In this document: piece by piece, positions 8,203-16,678 of the stretch
Position numbering within the stretch: position 1 is the first letter of the stretch
Layout of the letters: the number at the start of each line of letters is the position of its first letter
The notes under the pieces: generated by a model
Database searches by the model: none
What the model was told of the DNA's origin: nothing
The model's input: only the letters and a program-made list of their open reading frames with translations
Assembly (NCBI RefSeq): GCF_003345295.1
Contig: NZ_CP031056.1
Coordinates: forward strand, 1,860,001-1,924,000
Direction of reading: 5' to 3'
DNA from: Vibrio splendidus
Lineage (GTDB): Bacteria; Pseudomonadota; Gammaproteobacteria; Enterobacterales; Vibrionaceae
DNA length: 64,000 nucleotides
Translations under genes and position numbers: made by a program

Positions 8203-8976
8203 ATGAACGAATATCAGATCACCTTCTTCGTAGACGACCCAGCGGCTAATTCTCACGTTGCGCAGCCTCTCACCCGTTTAGCGAAGAAGTTCAAAAGTAA
8301 CATCCGTATTATCAACATCACTCAAAATCGAACGGCCGATCTATCCAAATCTGTCGCGATGTTACAAGCCGGTCTACTTCGTGGTGATTTATGTCAGATA
8401 ACCGCTGTTGGTATCGATGCGGAACTGGCGTGCTTTGTTCTTAAAGACATAATCGCCGAGCATTACGCCATGGTTGGATCGCAAGTAAACCATGAGTTCT
8501 CTAACGATTTGATTCAGCGTATGCCGCAGATATGCCCACCTTGCGAGATCAAATGGCATCATGCCAAAGCACAAACCCAATTAACCAAATTCGAATGCTT
8601 AAAAGGACTCGCTCACTTAGTTCACCCAAACGATCCTGATGAGCTTATTCTGGCCTTTATTAAGCGAGAGGAACGCTCGTCTACGTGTGTATCCCCGGGA
8701 ATCGCACTTCCACATGTAATGTTTGAATCGACTCAAGATCTCTCGATTGCGGTCATCGTCAGTGACGACCCGATTGATTGGGCGTCTCAAATTGGCCAAG
8801 TACACGTTGCCATTGCTCTTGTTCTGCCAACCAAACCACAGCGTGAGCACATTGTGGCGGCGACCAACCTAACTCGAAACCTGCTTCACGATCAGGTCAA
8901 TGAACGTCTGCAAAAGACTCGAAGCAGTGTCGACCTGCAAGCCCTGTTGATGTATATCTCATCTCGTCTTATCTAA
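8203..8976 (+). CDS. HPr-like plus EIIA fusion protein (PTS)
   Basis: 257 residues from the ATG at 8203 (an in-frame TTG at 8182 would overlap the EIIB gene). Residues about 1-90 follow the HPr fold: ITFFVDDPAANSHVAQP aligns with the HPr active-site region, keeping a His (18) but replacing the usual following Arg, and the Ser-46 region (LSKSVAMLQ) is kept. Residues about 130-257 form an EIIA domain of fructose type with active His171 in GIALPHV. This is the reverse of the EIIA-HPr order in the E. coli diphosphoryl transfer protein FruB. It probably supplies phosphate to the upstream EIIB, but the altered HPr motif could mean a regulatory role. Confidence 0.75.
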   Translation: MNEYQITFFVDDPAANSHVAQPLTRLAKKFKSNIRIINITQNRTADLSKSVAMLQAGLLRGDLCQITAVGIDAELACFVLKDIIAEHYAMVGSQVNHEFSNDLIQRMPQICPPCEIKWHHAKAQTQLTKFECLKGLAHLVHPNDPDELILAFIKREERSSTCVSPGIALPHVMFESTQDLSIAVIVSDDPIDWASQIGQVHVAIALVLPTKPQREHIVAATNLTRNLLHDQVNERLQKTRSSVDLQALLMYISSRLI

Positions 8977-9021
8977 TTTTTATTCTAATTCACCCCATCT
9001 AATTCATCCCCATCTAATTCA
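8977..9021 (+). repeat. Short TCTAATTCA repeats
   Basis: TCTAATTCA occurs at 8984, 8998 and 9013, with CCCATCTAATTCA present twice. The units are 14-15 bases apart, just after the HPr-EIIA stop codon. Probably a minor slippage tract with no clear function. Confidence 0.4.
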
Positions 9022-9107
9022 ACTGTTCTGGTCAAGTTCAGCGAATCCATTTATCTCCTGTTATGACACCTATCCAACCCTTCTATGCTCATTTGCTCAC
9101 ACAACAA

Positions 9108-9139
9108 AAAACGGCTGAGCATTAGAGCTCAGCCGTTTT
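9108..9139. terminator. Bidirectional terminator
   Basis: A 13-bp perfect stem, AAAACGGCTGAGC (9108-9120) with GCTCAGCCGTTTT (9127-9139), loop six bases. It separates the PTS pair from the convergent symporter gene. Confidence 0.93.
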
Positions 9140-9172
9140 ATGTTTGATTACTTGTTTAACTGGTTAGCTAAC

Positions 9173-10951
9173 TTAAGCTGTTTTTTTCGCTTGTTTCGCA
9201 TCCTCAACCGAGTCGTCTACAGCTTTCACTAACAGTAGACCAACGATAAACACGATACCACCACACAGTACGAACATCATTCTTCCCCAGAATGGGTTTG
9301 GTAGAGCAAACATCGCCATCACAGCTACACCAGACACTGCGATCAATGAACCCAGCATGTGACGTTGTTTGTTATCCAGTTTCTTCTGTGCTGTTGATTC
9401 AGAAACCAAAGGTGTCGCAAGGTTAGTGAAGAAGGTATCAACATCTTTCTGACGAGACGCTTCTAGTGGTTTGTAGAACAAAGTCGACAGAATGAAGAAG
9501 CCGCCAGTAAACGTTAAGTGAGCAATCAGACCTACCGCTACTTTCAAATCAGACCATTCACGGCCTGTTAGCGGCTCAAGGTTGAACCAGTTTTGTAGCA
9601 TTTCAGCGGTAATAACGAAACCAACGATGTAAGACACAATCGCGCCAACGACTAGCGTACCCCAACCTGCCCAGTCTGGAGTCTTCTTAATGAAGAAGCC
9701 ACAAAATGCTGGAATGGTCATAGGGAAACCAATCAAGGCACCTACGTACATCATAGTATCGAACAAACTCAATCCTTTCAGCGAGTTGATAAACAGTGCG
9801 ATAAGGATGATGGCGACGCCGAAGACCGAAGACATCAACTTAGACACAACCATCAACTCTTTCTCTGTCGCGTTTGGACGAAGAATCGGTTGGTAGAAGT
9901 TGATAACAAAGATACCTGAGTTACGGTTTAAGCCTGAGTCCATAGAAGACATGGTTGCTGCGAACATCGCTGCGATAAGAAGACCCACCATACCCGCTGG
10001 CATGTATTGCTCTACGAAGTAAAGGTAAGCGAAGTCGCCTGCTTTAGAACCTGCATCTGGGTAATGTGCTGCAAGGTCAACGCCTTGTCCTGCTACAAAC
10101 CAAGGTGGCATGAACCAAATGATTGGACCAATTGTCATCAGAATACACGCCAACAGCGCCGCTTTCTTCGCGTTCTTAGAGTCTTTTGCCGCTAGATAAC
10201 GGTAAGAGTTCAACATATTGTTGGTGATACTGAACTGCTTGAAGAAGATGAAGAATGCCCAGATTCCGAAGATGCTTACGTAGTTCAGATTATTACCAGA
10301 AACGAATGATGCGCCTTCTGCTACAGGGAAGTCGTTGATGATCTCAGTGACACCGCCACCTTGCACAATAGCTACCGCAGCACACGTTACTGTTACCGCC
10401 ATGATGATAACCATCTGCATGAAGTCAGACGCAATAACCGCCCATGAACCGCCAGTAACCGACATCACCAGTACAACAAGACCGGTTAGAACGATGGTTG
10501 TCGTCATATCGAAGCCAAAGATGCCCGATGCGATGATCGCCAAGCCATTTAGCCAGATACCTGCAGATACAATACTGTTCGGCATGCCAGACCAAGTAAA
10601 CACTTGCTCGTTGAAGCTACCAAAGCGCATGCGTATCGCGTCAATTGGCGTTACTACACGCAGTTGACGGAATTTCGGAGCAAAGTACAGGTAGTTCATC
10701 AAGTAACCAAATGCGTTTGCTAGGAAGATAACCGCGACAGCCATACCATCAGCATACGCTTTACCTGCTGCACCGGTGAAAGTCCAAGCACTGAACTGAG
10801 TCATAAACGCAGTTGCGCCAACCATCCACCAAAGCATGTTACCGCCCCCGCGGAAATAGTCACTGGTTGTACTGGTGAACGTTCTAAACATCCAACCTAT
10901 TGCGATAAGGAAAAGGAAATAAATTCCTACGATCAGAGTATTGAGTTCCAT
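9173..10951 (-). CDS. Sodium:solute symporter (SSS family)
   Basis: 592-residue inner-membrane carrier predicted to couple solute uptake to sodium. Seen: an N-terminal membrane helix followed by TSDYFRGGGNMLWWMVGATAF and TQFSAWTFTGAAGKAY, typical of SSS proteins, some 13-14 hydrophobic segments, the FAATMSSMDSGLNRNSGI signature near residue 350, and a charged linker at about 490-520 before the last helices. It sits among sugar PTS genes and upstream, on the same strand, is an AraC regulator, so a sugar or sugar derivative is a fair guess. The substrate cannot be read from sequence. AGAAGACT before the ATG can serve as the binding site. Confidence 0.88.
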   Translation of the reverse strand: MELNTLIVGIYFLFLIAIGWMFRTFTSTTSDYFRGGGNMLWWMVGATAFMTQFSAWTFTGAAGKAYADGMAVAVIFLANAFGYLMNYLYFAPKFRQLRVVTPIDAIRMRFGSFNEQVFTWSGMPNSIVSAGIWLNGLAIIASGIFGFDMTTTIVLTGLVVLVMSVTGGSWAVIASDFMQMVIIMAVTVTCAAVAIVQGGGVTEIINDFPVAEGASFVSGNNLNYVSIFGIWAFFIFFKQFSITNNMLNSYRYLAAKDSKNAKKAALLACILMTIGPIIWFMPPWFVAGQGVDLAAHYPDAGSKAGDFAYLYFVEQYMPAGMVGLLIAAMFAATMSSMDSGLNRNSGIFVINFYQPILRPNATEKELMVVSKLMSSVFGVAIILIALFINSLKGLSLFDTMMYVGALIGFPMTIPAFCGFFIKKTPDWAGWGTLVVGAIVSYIVGFVITAEMLQNWFNLEPLTGREWSDLKVAVGLIAHLTFTGGFFILSTLFYKPLEASRQKDVDTFFTNLATPLVSESTAQKKLDNKQRHMLGSLIAVSGVAVMAMFALPNPFWGRMMFVLCGGIVFIVGLLLVKAVDDSVEDAKQAKKTA

Positions 10952-11503
10952 GTATAAGTCTTCTTTATTATTAATATCTGAAGAGCATATTATCCGTAGA
11001 AATCTTAATTTGTAGTATTATAAGTCAAGGTTGTGATGGGGCATATAAACCTGAATATTTAATTTCAAGGCATTAATTACGCGCTAGTAAATAAAGAATA
11101 AGCCGATACAAGGTAAACATTTAAAATCAATAACTTAAAATCACATCAATCAGTAACTCGGACAACAATAACAATATTTTGTCGTCTCGATAAGTGGTTT
11201 TTAATTTACTTAACATTCATTAAATGCATCGCGTTAATACATCAACTCTCACACGTTTAATTCAATCAATAGGGAGCGGAAATAATAAGCAACTCGCAAA
11301 GCTAACCCTTAATGTTATTAATTAGGGTTATTTAGTGAAGTGGGATAAATAGAAAAACGAGCTTAGAGATGAAGCGTAGGAATAAACACTAGAGGAGAAC
11401 ACAAAGCAAATGGATCACCACAGATCGGAGTCAGCAATGATGATCTAGTCATACAAATTTCGGTCGTATAAGCTCAGGTCAGAAAAGGGAATTTTAGGAT
11501 ATA
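10952..11503. other. Intergenic region before the symporter
   Basis: About 550 bases between the AraC gene and the symporter, both on the minus strand. It is AT-rich and should hold the symporter promoter. No clear terminator, strong palindrome or small gene was found. A TTGTGATG half-site near 11031 loosely resembles half of a CRP site, which is weak. Confidence 0.4.
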
Positions 11504-12343
11504 TCAGATTGACCCACGATATTGTGTCGGTGTTCTTCCTGTTCGGTTTTTGAACACTCGACAAAAGTAATTCACGTCCTTGAAGCCACAACGCACCGCC
11601 ACTTCATTGAGCTTGAAGTTGTACTTTTTGAGCATGAACTTGGCACGGTCGACTCGCACGCGTGTGATGTATTCTGCCAGCGTCATATGGCCCTGCTGGC
11701 GGAACATTCGTGACAAGTGATTGGATGAAATACTAAAGCGTGAGGCAATGCTGTCTCGGGTTATTTGGCGATGGAAGTTCTCTTGAATGTAGATACAAAT
11801 CCCCTGATACACATCCTGCACTCGGCTGTGAGACTTCTCGACCGGCGCATCCAACATCGACTTACTGTATTGAAGAAGAGCCTGTAGCAATAACTCATCC
11901 ATAGGCTGCTTGTTGCTCTCTCTTGCTAGTGAGCTAAGCGCCTCTAGAATGTTATCAATCGCAAACCCAGATCGAGTCTGAATACTGTGCTTTTGAATAT
12001 CATAGAAACTCTCTTCCCCTTTGCGCTTACTCACCAAACTTAAACCAAGCTGACGACGCCCAAACAACATGCTCAACACAGAACAATCGGTATCCCAATT
12101 AGGCTTATTCCAGCAGTTAGGCGGAATGAAAATCGCATCTCCGGCTTTGGCAATAACGTTAGTGATTTTGCGATCATGACTTTCCATTTCATTAATATAC
12201 TCTCCGTCTAGAACCAACTCTAAACGCGGAAAGTTCACCTGATAACTAAAAGCTGAAGGAGTATGAAAATCTCCAGCAAACCAGATGTTATGAAACGGTT
12301 CTCTCTCATTTAGCACCGAGGAGATTAAGTCATGAAATATCAT
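11504..12343 (-). CDS. AraC family transcriptional regulator
   Basis: About 279 residues from ATG 12343 (a TTG at 12367 would add eight residues). The N-terminal half is a cupin-like sugar-sensing domain (FPRLELVLDGEY, IFIPPNCWNKP). The last 100 residues hold the paired helix-turn-helix of AraC/XylS proteins: ITRDSIASRFSISSNHLSRMFRQQG and NEVAVRCGFKDVNYFCRVFKNRTGRTP. It is the only sugar-type regulator inside the PTS island and lies divergent from the A-B-C permease at 12.7 kb and upstream of the symporter. It may activate either or both. Confidence 0.9.
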   Translation of the reverse strand: MIFHDLISSVLNEREPFHNIWFAGDFHTPSAFSYQVNFPRLELVLDGEYINEMESHDRKITNVIAKAGDAIFIPPNCWNKPNWDTDCSVLSMLFGRRQLGLSLVSKRKGEESFYDIQKHSIQTRSGFAIDNILEALSSLARESNKQPMDELLLQALLQYSKSMLDAPVEKSHSRVQDVYQGICIYIQENFHRQITRDSIASRFSISSNHLSRMFRQQGHMTLAEYITRVRVDRAKFMLKKYNFKLNEVAVRCGFKDVNYFCRVFKNRTGRTPTQYRGSI

Positions 12344-12721
12344 TATTCGTACTCTGATGGGCAGCAATAAGGCTACGAGAATAGATATACCCCTTAGTGA
12401 AACATAGCGCTATTGAGCAAAATCACAATTTGAGATCTAGGTTACAAAAATCCAGTCATAGAAATAAATATCCAGTCTAAAAACTGATATAGAACGTCAT
12501 TTTCAAAATAGACCACTACGCCACAACCTTTATAAATAAAAGCCTCGTTGCATTATCAACGCTGTCAAGATAGCCCTAAAGTCGACTGTTATACCGATCA
12601 AAATCACACTCTTTTTAGAACGCAACAATCATCCAGTAAATGCATTTTTTCTGCACTACAGAAGGTGAGTGATCAATTCCAGAATACCCATTACAAAATA
12701 AAAACGTATTAGGGGTTCATT
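12344..12721. other. Divergent intergenic region, AraC gene / PTS permease
   Basis: About 380 bases between the AraC gene and the A-B-C permease. Two stretches around 12420 and 12600 carry the AAAATCACA sequence, which is half of a CRP-type site. No full palindrome was found. AraC binding sites are expected here but cannot be picked out by eye. Confidence 0.4.
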
Positions 12722-14626
12722 ATGATCACGACATTGATCAATCAAGATTTGATTAAGCTTTCGCTTAGCGCTAATTCAAAAGAAGACGTATTTAAAGAGC
12801 TAATAGATGTGCTTTATGCACAGGGTCGAATTTCAGATAAAACACAATTTCTTGCCGATATTAAGGCGCGTGAAGCACAAGGTAATACTGGCTTTGAAGA
12901 AGGTATCGCCCTTCCACACGCGAAAAGTAGCGCGGTAATCAAACCCGCGGTTGTGATCGGCGTCCACAAGCAGGGCATCGACTACGGCGCAGATGACGGT
13001 CAGCCATCCAAACTCTTTTTTATGATTGCCTCTCCAGATGGCGGCGATAACCATCACATCGAAGTTCTAGCAGAGCTTTCTTCAAAACTGATTGAAGAAG
13101 GCTTTATCAAAAGCTTCATGAATGCCGACTCAGAACAAGCGGCGTTGGAACTACTGCTTACTAAACCTGAACCATCAACAACCGAAACCAACGTTGAGAA
13201 GCAAGGCTTCATCATTGGTGTTACAGGTTGCCCTGCAGGCGTTGCACACACTTATTTGGCAGCAGAAGCACTAGAGAAAGGCGCGGCGGCACTTGGTTAC
13301 GACATCAAGGTCGAAACCAACGGTTCTATTGGTGTTAAAAACAGCCCAACTCAAGAAGAGATCGAACGTGCTGACGCGATTGTCGTGGCTTGTGACAAGC
13401 AGGTCGACATGGCGCGCTTTGCGGGAAAACGCGTCATCAGCACCAACGTAAAAGCACCAATCAAAGACGCACAAGGTTTAATTAAGCAAGCGCTCAACGC
13501 ACCAAGTTATCAAGCAGACCAAGCGCCGACCAACCAATCTGTTGTAGAAAAAGCCTCACAAGCGCGTTCAGACCTTTACCGTTACTTGATGAATGGCGTA
13601 TCACACATGATCCCATTCGTAGTAACTGGCGGCCTATTGATCGCACTTGCACTGGCCATTGGCGGCGAGCCAAGTGAATCCGGCATGGCGATTCCTGCGG
13701 GCAGCATGTGGAACCAAATTCTAGAAGTGGGCGTAGTTGCCTTCACCCTGATGATCCCAATCTTGGCTGGCTACATTGCTTACGCGATTGCTGACCGCCC
13801 TGCCCTAACCCCTGGCTTGATTGGCGGTTGGATTGCGAACAACGGTTCTTTCTACGGCGCTGACGCAGGTACAGGCTTCATTGGCGCAATCATCGCAGGC
13901 TTATTAGTCGGTTACTTCGTTAAATGGATTACCTCATTTAACTACCACAAATTCGTTCAGCCGCTTGTGCCTATCATGATCGCTCCGATCACTGGCTCTC
14001 TGTTCATCGCGGGTCTGTTCATCTTTGTGATTGGTGCACCTATCGCTGGGCTGATGGATGCACTGACTGCGCTGCTAACGAGCATGAGTACAGGCAACGT
14101 GGTTCTGCTAGGTATTGTCCTTGGTGGTATGGCTGGTTTCGATATGGGCGGTCCATTCAACAAGGTGGCGTTCCTATTCTCGGTCGGCATGATTGCGAGC
14201 GGTCAAACTCAATTCATGGGTGCAATGGCGTGTGCAATTCCTGTTGCTCCACTGGGTATGGCTATCGCAACCAGACTTGGCCGTAAGTTCGACCTATTCG
14301 AATCTTCTGAAATTGAAGCGGGTAAGGCAGCAGGTGCGATGGGCTTGGTGGGCATCTCTGAAGGTGCGATTCCTTTCGCAGCTCAAGACCCGATGTCGGT
14401 TATCCCTGCCAATGTACTTGGCTCAATGACGGCAGCGGTTATGGCGTTCTCGTTTGGTATCACCAACAGCGTTGCCCACGGTGGTCCCGTTGTGGCTCTG
14501 TTAGGTGCTATGAACTACCCACTGCTGGCACTTCTGTGCATGGCATCAGGTGCGGGTGTGACTGCGGTGACTTGTATCACGCTTAAAAATCTACGCAAAG
14601 CCAAGCTAACGACAGCAGCGGCTTAA
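12722..14626 (+). CDS. Fructose/mannoside-family PTS permease, order EIIA-EIIB-EIIC
   Basis: 634-residue PTS permease. EIIA about 1-148 with active His66 (GIALPHAKS); EIIB about 162-260 with phosphocysteine 170 (TGCPAGVAHTY); EIIC from about 285 (YLMNGVSHMIPFVVTGG) with the GFDMGGPFNK loop. This A-B-C order is that of E. coli MngA, the 2-O-alpha-mannosyl-D-glycerate PTS, though similar proteins take other sugars. The next gene is mannose-6-phosphate isomerase, so the phosphorylated product is plausibly mannose-6-phosphate. No mannosidase gene is seen nearby, which weakens the mannosylglycerate idea. GGGG before TTCATT-ATG acts as the binding site. Confidence 0.92.
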   Translation: MITTLINQDLIKLSLSANSKEDVFKELIDVLYAQGRISDKTQFLADIKAREAQGNTGFEEGIALPHAKSSAVIKPAVVIGVHKQGIDYGADDGQPSKLFFMIASPDGGDNHHIEVLAELSSKLIEEGFIKSFMNADSEQAALELLLTKPEPSTTETNVEKQGFIIGVTGCPAGVAHTYLAAEALEKGAAALGYDIKVETNGSIGVKNSPTQEEIERADAIVVACDKQVDMARFAGKRVISTNVKAPIKDAQGLIKQALNAPSYQADQAPTNQSVVEKASQARSDLYRYLMNGVSHMIPFVVTGGLLIALALAIGGEPSESGMAIPAGSMWNQILEVGVVAFTLMIPILAGYIAYAIADRPALTPGLIGGWIANNGSFYGADAGTGFIGAIIAGLLVGYFVKWITSFNYHKFVQPLVPIMIAPITGSLFIAGLFIFVIGAPIAGLMDALTALLTSMSTGNVVLLGIVLGGMAGFDMGGPFNKVAFLFSVGMIASGQTQFMGAMACAIPVAPLGMAIATRLGRKFDLFESSEIEAGKAAGAMGLVGISEGAIPFAAQDPMSVIPANVLGSMTAAVMAFSFGITNSVAHGGPVVALLGAMNYPLLALLCMASGAGVTAVTCITLKNLRKAKLTTAAA

Positions 14627-14648
14627 GCCATTTCAACTCCAATGGCTT
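14625..14648 (+). other. Hairpin between PTS and manA genes
   Basis: AAGCCATT (14625-14632) pairs with AATGGCTT (14641-14648), starting inside the PTS stop codon. A T7 run occurs about 16 bases later, too far for a standard terminator. It may reduce read-through or stabilise the mRNA end. Confidence 0.4.
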
Positions 14649-14741
14649 GAGCCCTTCGACTCTCTTTTTTTAGTAGCTAACACTTTAGTTGCAAATAGGT
14701 CGAATAGAGCTCAAGCCATGTTTCCCTTCATGGTGATTTCG

Positions 14742-15959
14742 ATGTCTGATTTTTCTTTAGCGAACGACTCGTTCGTACAACGCTTTTTCTACCCTATGAC
14801 CAACGTGATTCAGAACTACGCATGGGGTAGCTCTTCTTCGTTTAGCCAACTGTTTGGTATTGATAACCAATCTGGTGAGCCGCAAGCGGAGATCTGGATG
14901 GGCGCTCACCCCAATGGTTGTTCTATGGTGAACAATAACGGGCAGCAAACCACCCTATCGAGCTTGATCTCTCAGAACCTAAACCTGTTTCTAAGTGAGA
15001 AAGTGGCGAGTCGTTTTGGTGAGCTGCCGTATCTGTTTAAGGTATTAGCAGCAGAGAAAGCGCTCTCAGTTCAAGTACACCCGAATAAGCAACAAGCGGA
15101 ATCTGGGTATGCACTCGAAGAGCAGCAAGGCATTCCAATGACGGCGGGCAACCGTAACTACAAAGATGCCAATCACAAGCCAGAACTGGTGTATGCCCTA
15201 ACCGACTACACGGCGATGAATGGTTTTAGGTCGATCGACGAGATCCTTGAACATTTCCACTACCTCGATATTCCAGAGCTGCATTCGATGATCAACGATT
15301 TAGCGGGCGATCAAACACCGAATGGATTAGCGTGCTTTTTCGCAAGCCTGTTATCTTTGGAAGACGAACAAAAAGAAATGGCACTCACTATGTTGTTGAT
15401 GAAGGCGAAGCTTTCAGATACACCTGTGTTCCAGTTGATTTCAGAGTTGGAACAACAGTATCCGGGTGATGTCGGTTTGTTTGCCCCGCTGCTATTGAAT
15501 GTGATCACCCTAAAGCCAGGGCAAGCCATGTATTTGGATGCCGAAACGCCCCACGCTTACATCAAAGGGACTGGATTAGAGATCATGGCGAATTCCGATA
15601 ATGTGCTTCGTGCCGGGTTGACACCTAAGTACATGGATATCAATGAACTAGTCTCTTGTACTCAATTCAATGAAAAGCCTGCGGATAGGTTACTGCTAAA
15701 CCCAGTTGAGCAAGGTGATGTAATGGAATACCAAATTCCCGTCGAGGATTTTAAGTTCTCTATCGTCCAGAATTCTCATAAGAGAGAGATCACTACTGAG
15801 GGCGCAGAGATCTTGCTGCCGCTCGATGAATCCATGGTGCTCACCCATCAATGCGGTGAAACCTGTGTGATAGAGAAAGGCCAATCGGTTTTCATTCCCG
15901 CTTATGCTGAGAGTTACAAACTGGATTGTGTTGGGCGTGTTGCACGCGCTTACAGTTAG
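14742..15959 (+). CDS. manA: Mannose-6-phosphate isomerase, class I
   Basis: About 405 residues from the ATG at 14742 (alternative ATGs at 14718 and 14730 in frame). A zinc enzyme that interconverts mannose-6-phosphate and fructose-6-phosphate in the cytoplasm. Zinc ligands are visible: Gln and His in VQVHPNKQQAE, Glu in NHKPELVYAL, and His in ETPHAYIKG. NYAWGS near the N-terminus is typical of the family. It follows the A-B-C PTS gene on the same strand, which fits a pathway from a mannose-type sugar to glycolysis. A terminator follows. Confidence 0.93.
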   Translation: MSDFSLANDSFVQRFFYPMTNVIQNYAWGSSSSFSQLFGIDNQSGEPQAEIWMGAHPNGCSMVNNNGQQTTLSSLISQNLNLFLSEKVASRFGELPYLFKVLAAEKALSVQVHPNKQQAESGYALEEQQGIPMTAGNRNYKDANHKPELVYALTDYTAMNGFRSIDEILEHFHYLDIPELHSMINDLAGDQTPNGLACFFASLLSLEDEQKEMALTMLLMKAKLSDTPVFQLISELEQQYPGDVGLFAPLLLNVITLKPGQAMYLDAETPHAYIKGTGLEIMANSDNVLRAGLTPKYMDINELVSCTQFNEKPADRLLLNPVEQGDVMEYQIPVEDFKFSIVQNSHKREITTEGAEILLPLDESMVLTHQCGETCVIEKGQSVFIPAYAESYKLDCVGRVARAYS

Positions 15960-15996
15960 TCAGCACTGAGAAAATCTAAATAAACTCACACTGATC

Positions 15997-16029
15997 ATGC
16001 CCTGCTTTTGCGGGGCATTTTTGTTTTTA
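15997..16029 (+). terminator. Rho-independent terminator after manA
   Basis: ATGCCCTGC (15997-16005) pairs with GCGGGGCAT (16010-16018), one G-T pair, four-base loop, then T5GT5. Confidence 0.92.
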
Positions 16030-16073
16030 CGAAGCCTATTGGCGTATCAAAACATAATCAAAACGCCATTAAG

Positions 16074-16112
16074 TATGACCCGTATCACACTGCATTAATG
16101 ATGCAAATCACA
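16074..16112 (+). promoter_or_regulatory. Two CRP-like sites before the split PTS operon
   Basis: TATGA-N6-TCACA at 16074-16089 and AATGA-N6-TCACA at 16097-16112 each match the CRP pattern TGTGA-N6-TCACA with a perfect right half. They are 23 bp apart, about two helical turns, and 113-151 bases before the EIIA start. Carbon-source control of a PTS operon by cAMP-CRP is expected. Confidence 0.55.
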
Positions 16113-16224
16113 CTTAATTTTGCTGGATACAAATGTACAGTGAAGGGCTTTTATTTGCTATTTCGCGAATCAGGTTAATCCATTAATTTTAATTCAAGAA
16201 CTTCAATAGTGAATGAGTTAATAA

Positions 16225-16665
16225 ATGATCACACAGCTAACTAACGTCAACTTAATTAATAACAACCTTCAAGCGAATAATAAAAAAGAACTGTTTGAAG
16301 AATTGGCAGGAATGTTATTTGAAAGCAACCGAATCAGTAATAAAGAAGCCTTCTTGGCAGACATCGAAATTCGTGAATCTCAGAGCATTACCTCGATGGA
16401 CGGCATCGCTTACCCACACTCAAAAAGCAAGGCTGTCACTGAGCCGGCAATCGCTGTCGGTGTAAAGCGTGAAGGCATTGAGTATGGCGATGAAGACGGC
16501 ATCAACCCAACCGTGTTTTTTATGATTGCCTCACCCGACAACGGTGCTGACCATCATATTTATGTACTACAAGAACTGTTTGGAAAATTCAGTGATGAAT
16601 TTATTCAAGATATCCATAACGCAAAAGACGAACAACAAATCCTTAATATTTTAATTAATTCATAA
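16225..16665 (+). CDS. PTS EIIA component, fructose family
   Basis: 146-residue soluble EIIA, the phosphocarrier between HPr and EIIB, with active His65 in GIAYPHSKS. It matches the N-terminal domain of the 623-residue permease in length and layout, with a GIAIPH to GIAYPH change. It lies 13 bases before the EIICB gene and is surely co-transcribed. Together the two proteins equal the A-C-B permease at 5.8-7.6 kb split into two genes. Confidence 0.92.
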   Translation: MITQLTNVNLINNNLQANNKKELFEELAGMLFESNRISNKEAFLADIEIRESQSITSMDGIAYPHSKSKAVTEPAIAVGVKREGIEYGDEDGINPTVFFMIASPDNGADHHIYVLQELFGKFSDEFIQDIHNAKDEQQILNILINS

Positions 16666-16678
16666 GGCGTAGAAAATT

